Below, one piece after another: positions 26,131 to 34,651 of a DNA stretch of 64,000 nt. The position numbers and the translations under genes are program-made. The notes beneath the pieces were generated by a model. It searched no databases. It saw nothing but the letters and a program-made list of their open reading frames with translations, and was not told where the DNA came from. Each line of letters starts with the position of its first letter. The stretch's first letter is position 1. The DNA lies in assembly GCA_036013505.1 (NCBI GenBank), contig CP107851.1, positions 7,171,001 to 7,235,000 on the forward strand. Direction: 5' to 3'. The DNA comes from Streptomyces sp. NBC_00510 (GTDB lineage Bacteria > Actinomycetota > Actinomycetes > Streptomycetales > Streptomycetaceae).

Positions 26131-26979
26131 ATGCCGCAACTGCCCGATGCCGTGATGTGGTCGATACCCGCGTTCGTGCTGCTCACCGTCCTGGAGCTGA
26201 TCAGCTACCGGATCCGTCCGGACGAGGACGCCGCCGGCTACGCCGCCAAGGACACCGCGACGAGCCTGTCGATGGGACTCGGCAGCCTGTTCTTCGACTT
26301 CCTCTGGAAGATCCCGATCGTCGCGGTATACACCGCTGTGTACGCGTTCAGCCCGTTGCGGGTGCCCGTGGTGTGGTGGACGATCCCGCTGATGCTGCTC
26401 GCGCAGGACTTCTTCTACTACTGGCAGCACCGCGGCCACCACGTGGTCCGCATCCTGTGGGCGTCCCACGTGGTGCACCACTCCAGCCGGAAGTTCAACC
26501 TCTCCACCGCGCTGCGCCAGCCCTGGACCGGCATGACGTCGTGGGTGTTCTACCTGCCGATGATCGTCTGCGGGGTGCACCCGGCGGCACTGGCGTTCTG
26601 CTCCTCGCTCAACCTCGTCTACCAGTTCTGGATCCACACCGAGCGCGTCGACAAGCTCTCCCGCCCGGTGGAGTTCGTCCTCAACACGCCCTCGCACCAC
26701 CGCGTGCACCACGCCTCGCAGGGCGGCTACCTGGACCGCAACTTCGGCGGCATCCTGATCGTCTGGGACCGGCTGTTCGGTTCCTTCGCGGCGGAGGCGC
26801 AGCGCCCGGTCTTCGGGCTCACCAAGAACATCACCACGTTCAACCCGCTGCGCGTGGCCACCCACGAGTACGCCGCGATCGCCCGGGACGTCGCCGCCGC
26901 CCGCACCTGGCGCGACCGAGCGGGCCACGTCCTGCGCGGTCCCGGCTGGCGTCCGCGGGGCGAGGAGCCGGCGGCGTGA
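26131..26979 (+). CDS. Sterol desaturase/fatty acid hydroxylase family protein, AGMO (TMEM195)-like
   Basis: A 282-aa membrane di-iron enzyme. Three hydrophobic regions lie at 8-30, 50-75 and 85-100. The eight-His cluster is seen as HRGHHV (near residue 100), HVVHHSS (near 113) and NTPSHHRVHH (near 187). The intervening stretches FNLSTALRQ, YQFWIHTERV and GGILIVWDRLFGSF closely resemble, from memory, animal alkylglycerol monooxygenase, which cleaves ether lipids to a fatty aldehyde. It may act on glycerol ethers. Its stop overlaps the start of a lysoplasmalogenase gene, which supports a lipid-ether role. The pterin or other electron donor is unknown. Confidence 0.85.
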   Translation: MPQLPDAVMWSIPAFVLLTVLELISYRIRPDEDAAGYAAKDTATSLSMGLGSLFFDFLWKIPIVAVYTAVYAFSPLRVPVVWWTIPLMLLAQDFFYYWQHRGHHVVRILWASHVVHHSSRKFNLSTALRQPWTGMTSWVFYLPMIVCGVHPAALAFCSSLNLVYQFWIHTERVDKLSRPVEFVLNTPSHHRVHHASQGGYLDRNFGGILIVWDRLFGSFAAEAQRPVFGLTKNITTFNPLRVATHEYAAIARDVAAARTWRDRAGHVLRGPGWRPRGEEPAA

Positions 26980-27659
26980 CGCGGGAGCGCGCCGCCCGCG
27001 CGGCACTGGCCGTCTTCGCGGTGGTGGCCGTGGTCCACCTGGCCGCCCAGCTCGCGGGGTCGGTGACGGCCGACCACCTCACCAAGCCCGTCCTGGTGCC
27101 GCTGCTCGCGGTCTGCGCGGCGCTGCGGAGCGGCCCCCGGCTGCTGGTCGCCGCGCTGCTGTGCGGCTGGGCCGGGGACGTGCTGCTGCAGCTCGACGGG
27201 GACGCGTCCTTCCTCGCCGGGATGGGCGCCTTCGCGGCCGGGCACGTCTGTTACCTCACACTTTTCGCCGCCCGCGGGGCCTTCACCGACCGGCGGCGCG
27301 CCGCCGTGACGGCGGCCGGTTACGCGGTCGCGTGGGTCGCCGCGCTCGTCGTGGTGTGGCCGGGCCTGCCTTCCGGGCTGCGGATCCCGGTCGCCGCGTA
27401 CAGCCTGCTGCTGACGGCGATGGCGGCCGGCGCGGCCGCGCTCGGCCCGCGGGCGACGGCGGTGGGCGGGGCGCTCTTCCTGCTCTCCGACACCCTGCTC
27501 GCGATCCGGCTCGCCGACCTCCCGCAGCTCCCGGCGGCCGACTTCTGGATCATGCTCACCTATCTCGGGGCGCAGTTCCTGCTCGCCACCGGCCGGTACG
27601 GTGGTACGACCCCATTCGTACGACCAGCGAGGACGACCTCCGTATGCGCGCCACCGTGA
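26976..27659 (+). CDS. Lysoplasmalogenase-like membrane protein (YhhN/TMEM86 family)
   Basis: A 227-aa polytopic protein (about seven to eight helices) of the YhhN family. Characteristic residues are LTKPVLVPLL (near 35), CGWAGDVLLQL (near 60), FAAGHVCYLTLF (near 85) and FLLSDTLLAIRL (near 170). Family members hydrolyse vinyl-ether bonds of lysoplasmalogens to release a fatty aldehyde. The GTG start overlaps the stop of the AGMO-like gene (GTGA), and its end overlaps the next gene by 16 nt, so all three are probably one translational unit. Confidence 0.85.
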   Translation: MTRERAARAALAVFAVVAVVHLAAQLAGSVTADHLTKPVLVPLLAVCAALRSGPRLLVAALLCGWAGDVLLQLDGDASFLAGMGAFAAGHVCYLTLFAARGAFTDRRRAAVTAAGYAVAWVAALVVVWPGLPSGLRIPVAAYSLLLTAMAAGAAALGPRATAVGGALFLLSDTLLAIRLADLPQLPAADFWIMLTYLGAQFLLATGRYGGTTPFVRPARTTSVCAPP

Positions 27660-28687
27660 TCCACGCCCCCCACGACATACGGGTGGAGGAGGTGCCGGAC
27701 CCGGTGGTCCGGCAGCCCACCGACGCGGTGGTGCGCGTGGTGCTGGCCTGCATCTGCGGCAGCGACCTGTGGGCGTACCGCGGCGAGTCGGCCCGGCAGC
27801 CGGGACAGCGCATCGGGCACGAGTTCCTCGGCGTCGTGGAGGAGACCGGCTCCGAGGTGTCCGGGCTCAAGCCGGGCGACCTGGTCGTCTCGCCCTTCGT
27901 GTGGTCCGACGGTACGTGCGCCTACTGCGCGGAGGGTCTGACGACCTCCTGCCCGGCCGGCGGCTTCTGGGGCCAGGTCGGCTCCGACGGCGGCCAGGGC
28001 GAGGCCGTGCGCGTGCCGTTCGCGGACGCCACCCTCGTACGGCTGCCCGCCGAGGCGCTCTCCGACGACCGCCTGCTGGCCGGTCTGCTCACCCTCTCCG
28101 ACGTACTGGGCACCGGCCACCACGCCGCCGTCGGCGCCGGTGTGCGGCCCGGCGCCACGGTCGCGGTCGTCGGGGACGGCGCGGTCGGACTGTGCGGTGT
28201 GCTGGCCGCCCGGCGGCTCGGCGCGGAGCGGATCATCGCGCTCGGCCGGCACGAGGCCCGCACCGGGATCGCCCGCACCTTCGGCGCCACCGACGTCGTC
28301 GCCGAGCGCGGCGAGGCCGCCGTCGCGGCGGTCCGCGAACTGACCGGCGGCCACGGCGCCCACGCGGTCATCGAGGCCGTCGGCACCGAGCAGTCGATGC
28401 GCACCGCCGTCGCCATCACCCGCGACGGCGGCGCCGTCGGCTACGTCGGCGTCCCGCACGGCAGCGGCACCGGCCTCGACCTGAGCGACATGTTCGACCG
28501 CAACGTCTCCCTGCGCGGCGGCGTCGCCCCGGTCCGCACCTACATCCCCGAACTGCTCCCGGACGTCCTCGACGGCACCGTCGACCCGTCCCCGGTCTTC
28601 GACCTCACCGTCGGCCTGGACGGCGTCCCCGGCGGCTACAAGGCGATGGACGGGCGCACCGCGCTGAAGGTCCTGGTCAAGGCCTGA
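27644..28687 (+). CDS. Zinc-dependent alcohol dehydrogenase (MDR family)
   Basis: A 347-aa medium-chain dehydrogenase. The catalytic zinc site has CICGSDLWAYRG (near residue 36) and GHEFLGVVEETGSEV (near 58); the structural zinc region is partly degenerate (TCAYCAEGLTTSC). The Rossmann motif VAVVGDGAVGLCGVLAAR lies near residue 170. It probably interconverts an aldehyde and an alcohol with NAD(P). The start overlaps the lysoplasmalogenase end by 16 nt, so it may process the fatty aldehyde made by the two upstream enzymes. That link is inferred from operon structure. Confidence 0.9.
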   Translation: MRATVIHAPHDIRVEEVPDPVVRQPTDAVVRVVLACICGSDLWAYRGESARQPGQRIGHEFLGVVEETGSEVSGLKPGDLVVSPFVWSDGTCAYCAEGLTTSCPAGGFWGQVGSDGGQGEAVRVPFADATLVRLPAEALSDDRLLAGLLTLSDVLGTGHHAAVGAGVRPGATVAVVGDGAVGLCGVLAARRLGAERIIALGRHEARTGIARTFGATDVVAERGEAAVAAVRELTGGHGAHAVIEAVGTEQSMRTAVAITRDGGAVGYVGVPHGSGTGLDLSDMFDRNVSLRGGVAPVRTYIPELLPDVLDGTVDPSPVFDLTVGLDGVPGGYKAMDGRTALKVLVKA

Positions 28688-28719
28688 CCCGGGCCCGGAC
28701 GGCGGAACGCCCGGACAAC

Positions 28720-28752
28720 GGAACGCCCGGCGGGGATCCCGCCGGGCGTTCC
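28720..28752. terminator. Strong bidirectional terminator
   Basis: A perfect 15-bp stem GGAACGCCCGGCGGG/CCCGCCGGGCGTTCC with a GAT loop separates the convergent alcohol dehydrogenase and subtilisin genes. A second partial copy of GGAACGCCCGG lies just upstream at about 28713. Confidence 0.9.
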
Positions 28753-28771
28753 TCGTGTCACGCGGGGCGCG

Positions 28772-30304
28772 TCACTTCGTGACGGCGTCCAGGGCGTCGA
28801 CGACGCCGTGGCCGTAGAAGCTGGTCACGTGCCGGCCGGTGGTGCAGGTGGCGTCCTGCACGCCGTTGCCGTCCGGGTCGTACAGACCCGTCGGGCAACC
28901 CGGGTCGTCGGCCTGGGCCTTGAGCATCCACTGCAGTTGCTCCGGGGAGGCGTGCGGGTGGCGGCTCTTGATGAGCGCGGCGACGGCGGCCACGTGCGGG
29001 CTGGCCATCGACGTGCCCTGCAGGTAGCCGTAGGTGTTGCCGGGCAGGGTGGACAGGATCCGCCCGTTGGCCGAGGGGGTGGCGGGGATCTGGTAGCGGT
29101 CGCCGCCGGGGCCCGCGACGTCGACGACGCCGAGACCGTAGCTGGAGTAGTACGACTTCAGCTTCTGCACGCCGGTCGCGGAGACGGTGACGACGCCCGG
29201 CAGTTGGGTCGGGATGTCCCAGCAGACGTGCGGGTCGATGGTCCGGGTGACCGGGGTGGTGTCGTCGGGGCTCGTCGAGTCGACGATCGCGTCCGAGTCG
29301 AGGTCGTGGTTGGAGTTGCCCGCCGAGGCGACGTTCAACACGCCCTTCTTGTGGGAGTACTGCGCGGCCCGGTTGACGGCGTCGACGATGGCCCGCTGGT
29401 CGGCGTCGCCGAAGCAGTTGTAGAGCCACGGGTCGATGTAGTAGCTGTTGTTGGTGATCTCGACGCCGTGGTCGGCGGCGAAGACGAAGGCGCAGACCAC
29501 GCTCTCCGGGAAGAACAGCTGCGTGACGGGGTCGGCCACCTTGATGGAGGCGACCTTCACGCCCGGGGCCACACCGGCCACGCCGATCCCGTTGCGCGCC
29601 GCGGCGATCTCACCCGCGACGTGCGTGCCGTGGTAGGCGTCCGGGGTGTACGGGCGCCAGGCGCCGGGGCCGGTGTCGGCCTTGCCGCCCACGCAGTTGG
29701 CGGACTGCGAGGCGGAGAAGTTGGCGGTGAGGTCCGGGTGCGTGTCGTCGACGCCGGTGTCGATGACGGCGACGGTGACCTTGCGGCTGCCCGGGTTGAT
29801 CCGGGCGGCCTTGTCGGCCCTGATGGCCGGCAGGTCCCACTGGTCCGGCTCCATCGGCTCCTGAGCGGCGGTGGCCGCGGACTTCGCCCGGGCGGCGTCG
29901 GCGGCCGTGATCTCCTGCACCGCGCCCAGCTCCGTCGTCGACGCCGTGGACAGCGCGGCCGTCCGGGTCGCCCCGGCGGTCTGCACACCGCGGACCTTGC
30001 GCATCTCGGAGGCGAACGCGGGGTTCGCCGAGTGGACGACGATCACGCCGATCCGGTCGTAGGTGGTGACGACGTCGCCACCGCTGCGGGACACGGCCCG
30101 CTCCACGGACTTGATGGTTCCCCGGTCGGTCTTGGTGTTGACCACGTACGACAGCGTCGGGCCGTCGTACGCGGCACTGCCGCCGCCCGAGGCGGATCCG
30201 GCGGTGGCGGCCGAGGCGGCGTTCGGCAGGAAGGCGAGAGCACTCGCCACCGCGACACCGATCGGTATCGCGAAGGCGCGGCGCCGTCTTGGCAGTGGAG
30301 CCAT
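28772..30304 (-). CDS. Secreted subtilisin-like serine protease (S8 family)
   Basis: A 510-aa exported protease. The signal peptide is RRRRAFAIPIGVAVASALAF to NAASA (about residues 5-32). A prodomain follows (to about 145). The catalytic triad is visible as VIDTGVDDTHPD (Asp, near residue 180), YHGTHVAGEIAA (His, near 225) and GTSMASPHVAAVAAL (Ser, near 425). The last region has paired Cys residues. The ATG at 30304 fits the signal; a longer frame upstream to 30490 has no signal-like start and was rejected. It faces the promoter region of the DUF485 gene across about 300 nt. Confidence 0.93.
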   Translation of the reverse strand: MAPLPRRRRAFAIPIGVAVASALAFLPNAASAATAGSASGGGSAAYDGPTLSYVVNTKTDRGTIKSVERAVSRSGGDVVTTYDRIGVIVVHSANPAFASEMRKVRGVQTAGATRTAALSTASTTELGAVQEITAADAARAKSAATAAQEPMEPDQWDLPAIRADKAARINPGSRKVTVAVIDTGVDDTHPDLTANFSASQSANCVGGKADTGPGAWRPYTPDAYHGTHVAGEIAAARNGIGVAGVAPGVKVASIKVADPVTQLFFPESVVCAFVFAADHGVEITNNSYYIDPWLYNCFGDADQRAIVDAVNRAAQYSHKKGVLNVASAGNSNHDLDSDAIVDSTSPDDTTPVTRTIDPHVCWDIPTQLPGVVTVSATGVQKLKSYYSSYGLGVVDVAGPGGDRYQIPATPSANGRILSTLPGNTYGYLQGTSMASPHVAAVAALIKSRHPHASPEQLQWMLKAQADDPGCPTGLYDPDGNGVQDATCTTGRHVTSFYGHGVVDALDAVTK

Positions 30305-30606
30305 GGGATCTCCAATCGTCCAAACACCCGTCCTGGCGGCCGTGTTGCCCTTGGACGGGTACATGACGCTGGAAGCTATCGTCGCCGTCGGCGCGCTATC
30401 AATGGATTGGTAAAGAAAGCTCAAGTTCCGGTTGCCGAGGAACAACCAGTTTTCAACTACCGCCCCCTGTCGAAGGCCGTGGTCGCGCATCTACCATGCG
30501 CGGGTCCGATCTTTACGTGACGTAGCTCACGTCGGCGCCCCCGTGCGCCCACGCGGGTCGCGTCGCCTGCTCGTGCCCTCTCAAGCTCCGCCCCACAGGA
30601 GGCATC
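30305..30606. promoter_or_regulatory. 302-bp divergent promoter region between subtilisin and DUF485 genes
   Basis: No gene is visible here. The region is AT-richer around 30340-30470 (for example GCTATCAATGGATTGGTAAAG), as promoters often are, and contains the CRP-like site at 30527-30540. Exact promoters of the two divergent genes were not assigned. Confidence 0.5.
30527..30540. promoter_or_regulatory. CRP-like site GTGA-N6-TCAC
   Basis: GTGACGTAGCTCAC matches the CRP half-site pair with 6-nt spacing and is embedded in a longer inverted repeat ACGTGA-N6-TCACGT. It is about 70 nt upstream of the DUF485/symporter operon. Enterobacterial yjcH-actP, the same gene pair, is CRP-activated, so a Crp (SCO3571-type) role in acetate uptake is plausible. 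Confidence 0.6.
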
Positions 30607-30996
30607 GTGGACCCCGCACGACCGTCGGCAAGCTCCGGTCCGCCGTCTGCCGACTCGTACGCCGAGGTGCAGGCGAGCGCGGAGTTCGCCCAACTGCGCC
30701 GCTCATACCGCTCGTTCGCGTTCCCGCTCACGGTCGCGTTCATCACCTGGTACCTGCTCTACGTCCTGCTGTCGAACTACGCCGGCGGCTTCATGGACAC
30801 CAAGGTCGTGGGCCACATCAACGTGGCCCTCGTCTTCGGGCTCGCGCAGTTCGCCACCACCTTCGGGATCGCCGTGTGGTACTCCCGGCACGCGAACGCC
30901 AAGCTCGACGCCCGCGCGGACGCCATCAAGGCGAGCCTGGAAGGCCCTGGCCCCCAGGGCACCGACGACACCGAGAGCACGGAGGCCACCGCATGA
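30607..30996 (+). CDS. DUF485 membrane protein (YjcH-like)
   Basis: A 129-aa protein with a polar N-terminus (residues 1-40) and two helices (about 42-63 and 72-95). The DUF485 signature covers SYRSFAFPLTVAFITWYLLY and NVALVFGLAQFATTFGIAVWY. GTG start with AGGAGG upstream. It is always found next to ActP-type acetate symporters and may be their partner. The last codons overlap the symporter ATG by 4 nt. Confidence 0.88.
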   Translation: MDPARPSASSGPPSADSYAEVQASAEFAQLRRSYRSFAFPLTVAFITWYLLYVLLSNYAGGFMDTKVVGHINVALVFGLAQFATTFGIAVWYSRHANAKLDARADAIKASLEGPGPQGTDDTESTEATA

Positions 30997-32630
30997 CCGC
31001 GCTGCACACCACGGGAGTCCAGGTGGTCGCGGTCGGCGCGAGCGAACACCGACCGCTCATCATCACCCTGTTCTCGGTCTTCGTCGTCGCGACGCTCGGC
31101 ATCACCGTCTGGGCCGGCCGCCAGACCAAGGACGCCACCGACTTCTACGCCGGCGGCCGTTCCTTCAGCGGCTTCCAGAACGGCCTGGCGATCTCCGGCG
31201 ACTACATGTCGGCCGCGTCCTTCCTGGGCATCGCGGGTTCCATCGCCCTCGTCGGCTACGACGGCTTCCTCTACTCGATCGGATTCCTCGTCGCCTGGCT
31301 GGTGGCGCTGCTGCTGGTCGCCGAACCCCTGCGCAACTCCGGCCGGTTCACCATGGCGGACGCCCTCGCCTTCCGGCTGCGGCAGCGCCCGGTGCGCACG
31401 GCCGCGGGCATCTCGACCATCGTTGTCAGCATCTTCTACCTGCTGGCCCAGATGGTGGGCGCGGGCGCCCTGGTGGCCCTGCTGCTCGGCATCACCGGTG
31501 AGGGGCCGCGCCGTCTGATCGTCATCCTCGTCGGCGTCGTCATGGTGCTGTACGTGACCATCGGCGGCATGAAGGGCACCACCTGGGTGCAGATGGTCAA
31601 GGCGGTGCTGCTGATCGGCGGGACCCTGCTGATCACGTTCCTGGTCTTCGCCAAGTTCCACTGGAACCTGTCGTCGCTGCTCGGCGCCGCCGCGGAGAAG
31701 AGCGGCAAGGGCGCGGCCTTCCTGGAGCCGGGCCTGAAGTACGGCGTCACGGCCACCTCGAAGATCGACTTCATCTCGCTGGGCCTGGCCCTCGTGCTCG
31801 GCACCGCGGGCCTGCCGCACATCCTGATCCGCTTCTACACCGTGCCCACCGCCCGGGCCGCCCGTACCTCGGTGAACTGGGCGATCGGCATCATCGGCTG
31901 CTTCTACCTGATGACGATCGCGCTGGGCTTCGGGGCCGCCGCCCTGCTCACCCCGGAGACGATCACCACCTCCAACGCGGCAGGCAACACCGCGGCCCCG
32001 CTGCTCGCGCAGGAGATCGGCGGCGGCGCGGACTCCACGGGCGGCGCGATCCTGCTCGCCGTGATCTCCGCGGTCGCCTTCGCCACGATCCTGGCCGTGG
32101 TCGCGGGCCTCACCCTCGCCTCCTCGTCGTCCTTCGCGCACGACCTGTACGCCAACGTCATCCGCAAGGGCACGGCGAGCGAGAAGGAGGAGGTCGCGGC
32201 GGCGAAGATCGCGGCGGTCGCCATCGGGGCCGTGGCGATCCTGCTCGGCATCTTCGCGGGCAAGCTCAACATCGCCTTCCTGGTCGCCCTGGCCTTCGCC
32301 GTCGCGGCGTCCGCGAACCTGCCGACGCTCCTGTACAGCCTGTTCTGGAAGCGTTTCAACACCACCGGGGCGCTGTGGAGCATCTACGGCGGTCTGATCA
32401 CCTCCGTGTTCCTGGTGGTCTTCTCGCCCGTGGTCTCGGGCAAGGAGACCGCGATGTTCCCCGGCGTGGACTTCCACTGGTTCCCGCTGGAGAACCCCGG
32501 GATCGTCTCCATCCCCGTCGGTTTCCTGCTCGGTGTGGTGGGCACGCTCCTGTCCAAGCCGGAAGAGGACGCCGACCGCAAGTACGCGGAACTGGAGGTC
32601 CGCTCCCTCACGGGAGCCGGAGCGCATTAA
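30993..32630 (+). CDS. Cation/acetate symporter, SSS family (ActP/MctC-like)
   Basis: A 545-aa sodium:solute symporter with about 13 membrane helices. Family marks are DFYAGGRSFSGFQNGLAISGDYMSAASFLG in the first third (near residues 50-80), a conserved QMVGAGALVALL and HILIRFYTVP. These transporters take up acetate or other short monocarboxylates with a cation. ATG at 30993 overlaps the DUF485 stop. The operon is preceded by a CRP-like site and followed by a 13-bp inverted repeat. Confidence 0.92.
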   Translation: MTALHTTGVQVVAVGASEHRPLIITLFSVFVVATLGITVWAGRQTKDATDFYAGGRSFSGFQNGLAISGDYMSAASFLGIAGSIALVGYDGFLYSIGFLVAWLVALLLVAEPLRNSGRFTMADALAFRLRQRPVRTAAGISTIVVSIFYLLAQMVGAGALVALLLGITGEGPRRLIVILVGVVMVLYVTIGGMKGTTWVQMVKAVLLIGGTLLITFLVFAKFHWNLSSLLGAAAEKSGKGAAFLEPGLKYGVTATSKIDFISLGLALVLGTAGLPHILIRFYTVPTARAARTSVNWAIGIIGCFYLMTIALGFGAAALLTPETITTSNAAGNTAAPLLAQEIGGGADSTGGAILLAVISAVAFATILAVVAGLTLASSSSFAHDLYANVIRKGTASEKEEVAAAKIAAVAIGAVAILLGIFAGKLNIAFLVALAFAVAASANLPTLLYSLFWKRFNTTGALWSIYGGLITSVFLVVFSPVVSGKETAMFPGVDFHWFPLENPGIVSIPVGFLLGVVGTLLSKPEEDADRKYAELEVRSLTGAGAH

Positions 32631-32646
32631 ACAGACTGTTGAAGGT

Positions 32647-32687
32647 CAGTGCCGTCCCGTAGGCTGCGAAGTAGCGGGACGGCACTG
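32647..32687. terminator. 13-bp inverted repeat between symporter and moaA
   Basis: CAGTGCCGTCCCG and CGGGACGGCACTG form a perfect 13-bp stem with a 15-nt loop, TAGGCTGCGAAGTAG. It lies 17 nt after the symporter stop and 37 nt before moaA, so it is probably a terminator. The loop also contains TAGGCT, which could be the -10 of moaA with TTGAAG upstream (15-bp spacing). Confidence 0.6.
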
Positions 32688-32724
32688 CCGTTCCACCGAC
32701 CGGACCCTCAAAGGGAGGCGCGCC

Positions 32725-33714
32725 GTGCTGATCGACACCTACGGCCGGATCGCGACCGACCTGAGGGTCTCGCTGACCGACCGGTGCAATCTGCGGTGCA
32801 CCTACTGCATGCCCGAGGAGGGCCTGCAGTGGCTCGGCAAGCCCGATCTCCTCACCGACGACGAGATCGTCCGGCTGGTGCGGATCGCCGTCACCCTGCT
32901 CGGCGTCAAGGACGTCCGCTTCACCGGCGGAGAGCCCCTGCTCCGCCCCGGCCTGGTCGGGATCGTCGAGCGCTGCGCGGAGCTGGAGCCCCGCCCCAAG
33001 CTCTCCCTGACGACCAACGGCATAGGCCTCGCCCGTACCGCGCAGGCGTTGAAGGGGGCCGGTCTGGACCGGGTGAACGTCTCCCTGGACACCCTGCGTC
33101 CCGACGTATTCCAGACCCTCACCCGTCGCAAGCGGCACGAGGACGTCGTGCGCGGCCTGGCGGCCGCCCACGCCGCGGGTCTGACCCCGGTCAAGGTCAA
33201 CACCGTGCTGATGCGCGGCATCAACGACGACGAGGCCCCCGAGCTGCTGGCCTGGGCCCTGGAGCGCGACTACGAGCTGCGCTTCATCGAGCAGATGCCG
33301 CTCGACGCCCAGCACGGCTGGCAGCGCAGCGACATGGTCACCGCCCAGGAGATCCTGGAGAGCCTGCGGACCCGGTTCACGCTGACCGCCGAGCCCGACG
33401 CGGCCCGCGGCCACGCCCCCGCCGAGCGCTGGCTGGTGGACGGCGGGCCCGCCCGGGTCGGTGTGATCGCCTCCGTCACCCGGCCCTTCTGCAGGGCCTG
33501 CGACCGCACCCGGCTCACGGCCGACGGTCAGGTGCGCAACTGCCTGTTCGCGCGCGAGGAGACCGACCTGCGCGCGGCGCTCCGCTCTGGTGGCTCCGAC
33601 GAGGAGGTCGCCGAGCTCTGGCGGACCGCGATGTGGGGCAAGAAGGCCGGCTCCGGCCTGGACGACCCCACGTTCCTGCAGCCCGAGCGGCCCATGTCAG
33701 CCATCGGCGGCTGA
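32725..33714 (+). CDS. moaA: GTP 3',8-cyclase MoaA (molybdenum cofactor)
   Basis: Radical SAM enzyme that makes the first molybdopterin intermediate from GTP. The 329-aa protein has the N-terminal cluster CNLRCTYC (Cys21, 25, 28), followed by FTGGEPLLRPGL and SLTTNGIGLA. A C-terminal cluster is CRACDRTRLTADGQVRNCLF, and the protein ends in the essential GG (SAIGG). The GTG at 32725 with AAGGGAGG is the start. No other mo genes are adjacent. It overlaps the next minus-strand gene by 18 nt at its 3' end. Confidence 0.95.
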   Translation: MLIDTYGRIATDLRVSLTDRCNLRCTYCMPEEGLQWLGKPDLLTDDEIVRLVRIAVTLLGVKDVRFTGGEPLLRPGLVGIVERCAELEPRPKLSLTTNGIGLARTAQALKGAGLDRVNVSLDTLRPDVFQTLTRRKRHEDVVRGLAAAHAAGLTPVKVNTVLMRGINDDEAPELLAWALERDYELRFIEQMPLDAQHGWQRSDMVTAQEILESLRTRFTLTAEPDAARGHAPAERWLVDGGPARVGVIASVTRPFCRACDRTRLTADGQVRNCLFAREETDLRAALRSGGSDEEVAELWRTAMWGKKAGSGLDDPTFLQPERPMSAIGG

Positions 33715-33930
33715 GCTCGACTCCCACTCCTCGAAGGGCACGACGTCCTTCAGGAAGCCGCGGACGCCCAGGAACGACGAGAGGTGCTCGCGGTGCTCCT
33801 CGCACGCCAGCCAGGTCTTGCGGCGCTCGGGCGTGTGGATCTTCGGGTTGTTCCAGGCGAGCACCCACACGGCGGGGGCGCGGCAACCCTTGGCGGAGCA
33901 GATCGGGGATTCGTCGTTCACGAACCCCAT
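33697..33930 (-). CDS. Small hypothetical protein with zinc-ligand Cys residues
   Basis: A 77-aa protein (MGFVNDESPICSAKGCRAPA). It has Cys residues in ICSAKGC and a later ACEEHREHL motif, suggesting a small metal-binding fold. A strong inverted repeat lies before the start at 33941-33978. I chose the ATG at 33930; a GTG at 33957 or 33924 is possible. It is convergent with moaA, overlapping its 3' end by 18 nt. Function unknown. Confidence 0.7.
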   Translation of the reverse strand: MGFVNDESPICSAKGCRAPAVWVLAWNNPKIHTPERRKTWLACEEHREHLSSFLGVRGFLKDVVPFEEWESSSAADG

Positions 33931-33940
33931 CCAAACATGG

Positions 33941-33978
33941 CGACGCCGGGCAGCCACGGGGGGAGCCGCCCGGCGTCG
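33941..33978. terminator. Inverted repeat CGACGCCGGGC/GCCCGGCGTCG
   Basis: A perfect 11-bp stem with a 16-nt loop lies just upstream of the small minus-strand gene. It could end a leftward transcript arriving from the right or fold in the 5' leader of that gene. Direction is not settled. Confidence 0.45.
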
Positions 33979-34122
33979 GTCCGTCGCTCCGACGGGGGAT
34001 GCGGAGCGCGTACGCAGTATGTCACGCGGAAAGGCCCGCAGTGCAGTGGATCCCCATGATTGATCTGAGGTTTTCTTGAGCTTCGGAGCGGCCCCTGAGC
34101 AGCCCCGGAGCGGTGGAAAGGT

Positions 34123-34485
34123 TCAGACCTGACCGGAGGGGGAACGTCCGTCCTCTTCCGGGGTCCGCTCCGCAGGCAGCAGCGGTTCGCCGGGGCCGAG
34201 CGCCGGCCGCACCGGCGGCGCGATCCGGGCCGACGGCAGTCCGGGGGCGTTCTCCCGGCCCGCGTTGGCGATGACGACCGCGATGTACGGCAGCACCAGG
34301 CCGAGGACCAGCGCGATCCAGGCCAGCGGCGTCGAGACGTTCCACAGGACGACCGCCAGGATGAAGGACACGGTGCGGACCGACATCGAGATGATGTAGC
34401 GCCGCTGCCTTCCGCGGACGTCGTCGGTGAGCCCTGCCGCGGTCCCGGTGATCCGGAAGACCTCGGTACCGCTCCGCTTCCGCAT
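34123..34485 (-). CDS. DUF3099 membrane protein
   Basis: A 120-aa protein with two hydrophobic helices (about 32-52 and 55-73, VRTVSFILAVVLWNVSTPLAW and the next stretch) and a Pro/Glu-rich cytoplasmic tail. The N-terminus reads FRITGTAAGLTDDVRGRQRRY, the DUF3099 signature. No function is known. It is divergent from the GlsB-like gene across about 180 nt. Confidence 0.83.
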   Translation of the reverse strand: MRKRSGTEVFRITGTAAGLTDDVRGRQRRYIISMSVRTVSFILAVVLWNVSTPLAWIALVLGLVLPYIAVVIANAGRENAPGLPSARIAPPVRPALGPGEPLLPAERTPEEDGRSPSGQV

Positions 34486-34651
34486 CACGTTCCACCACCT
34501 GCTCGAAACGCCGGAAGCCACCCGGTTCCGGCACTGTCCACGGTACGCCGTGGGTTTGCCGCAGAGGAGACCGGGGAGGCCGTCCGCGTGTGACAGCACC
34601 CGCCGTACGGCGTATGGCCGCCTTCGGCATGCGGCGTACCCGGGCCACGCC

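Noticed and set aside
30305..30490. Longer N-terminus of the subtilisin (start at 30490)
   Set aside because: The signal peptide begins at the ATG at 30304. The extension would bury it, and the extra residues look untranslated.
28808..30520. Long plus-strand frame over the subtilisin gene
   Set aside because: It encodes repetitive Val/Gly/Arg/His without motifs and lies antisense to a well-supported protease.
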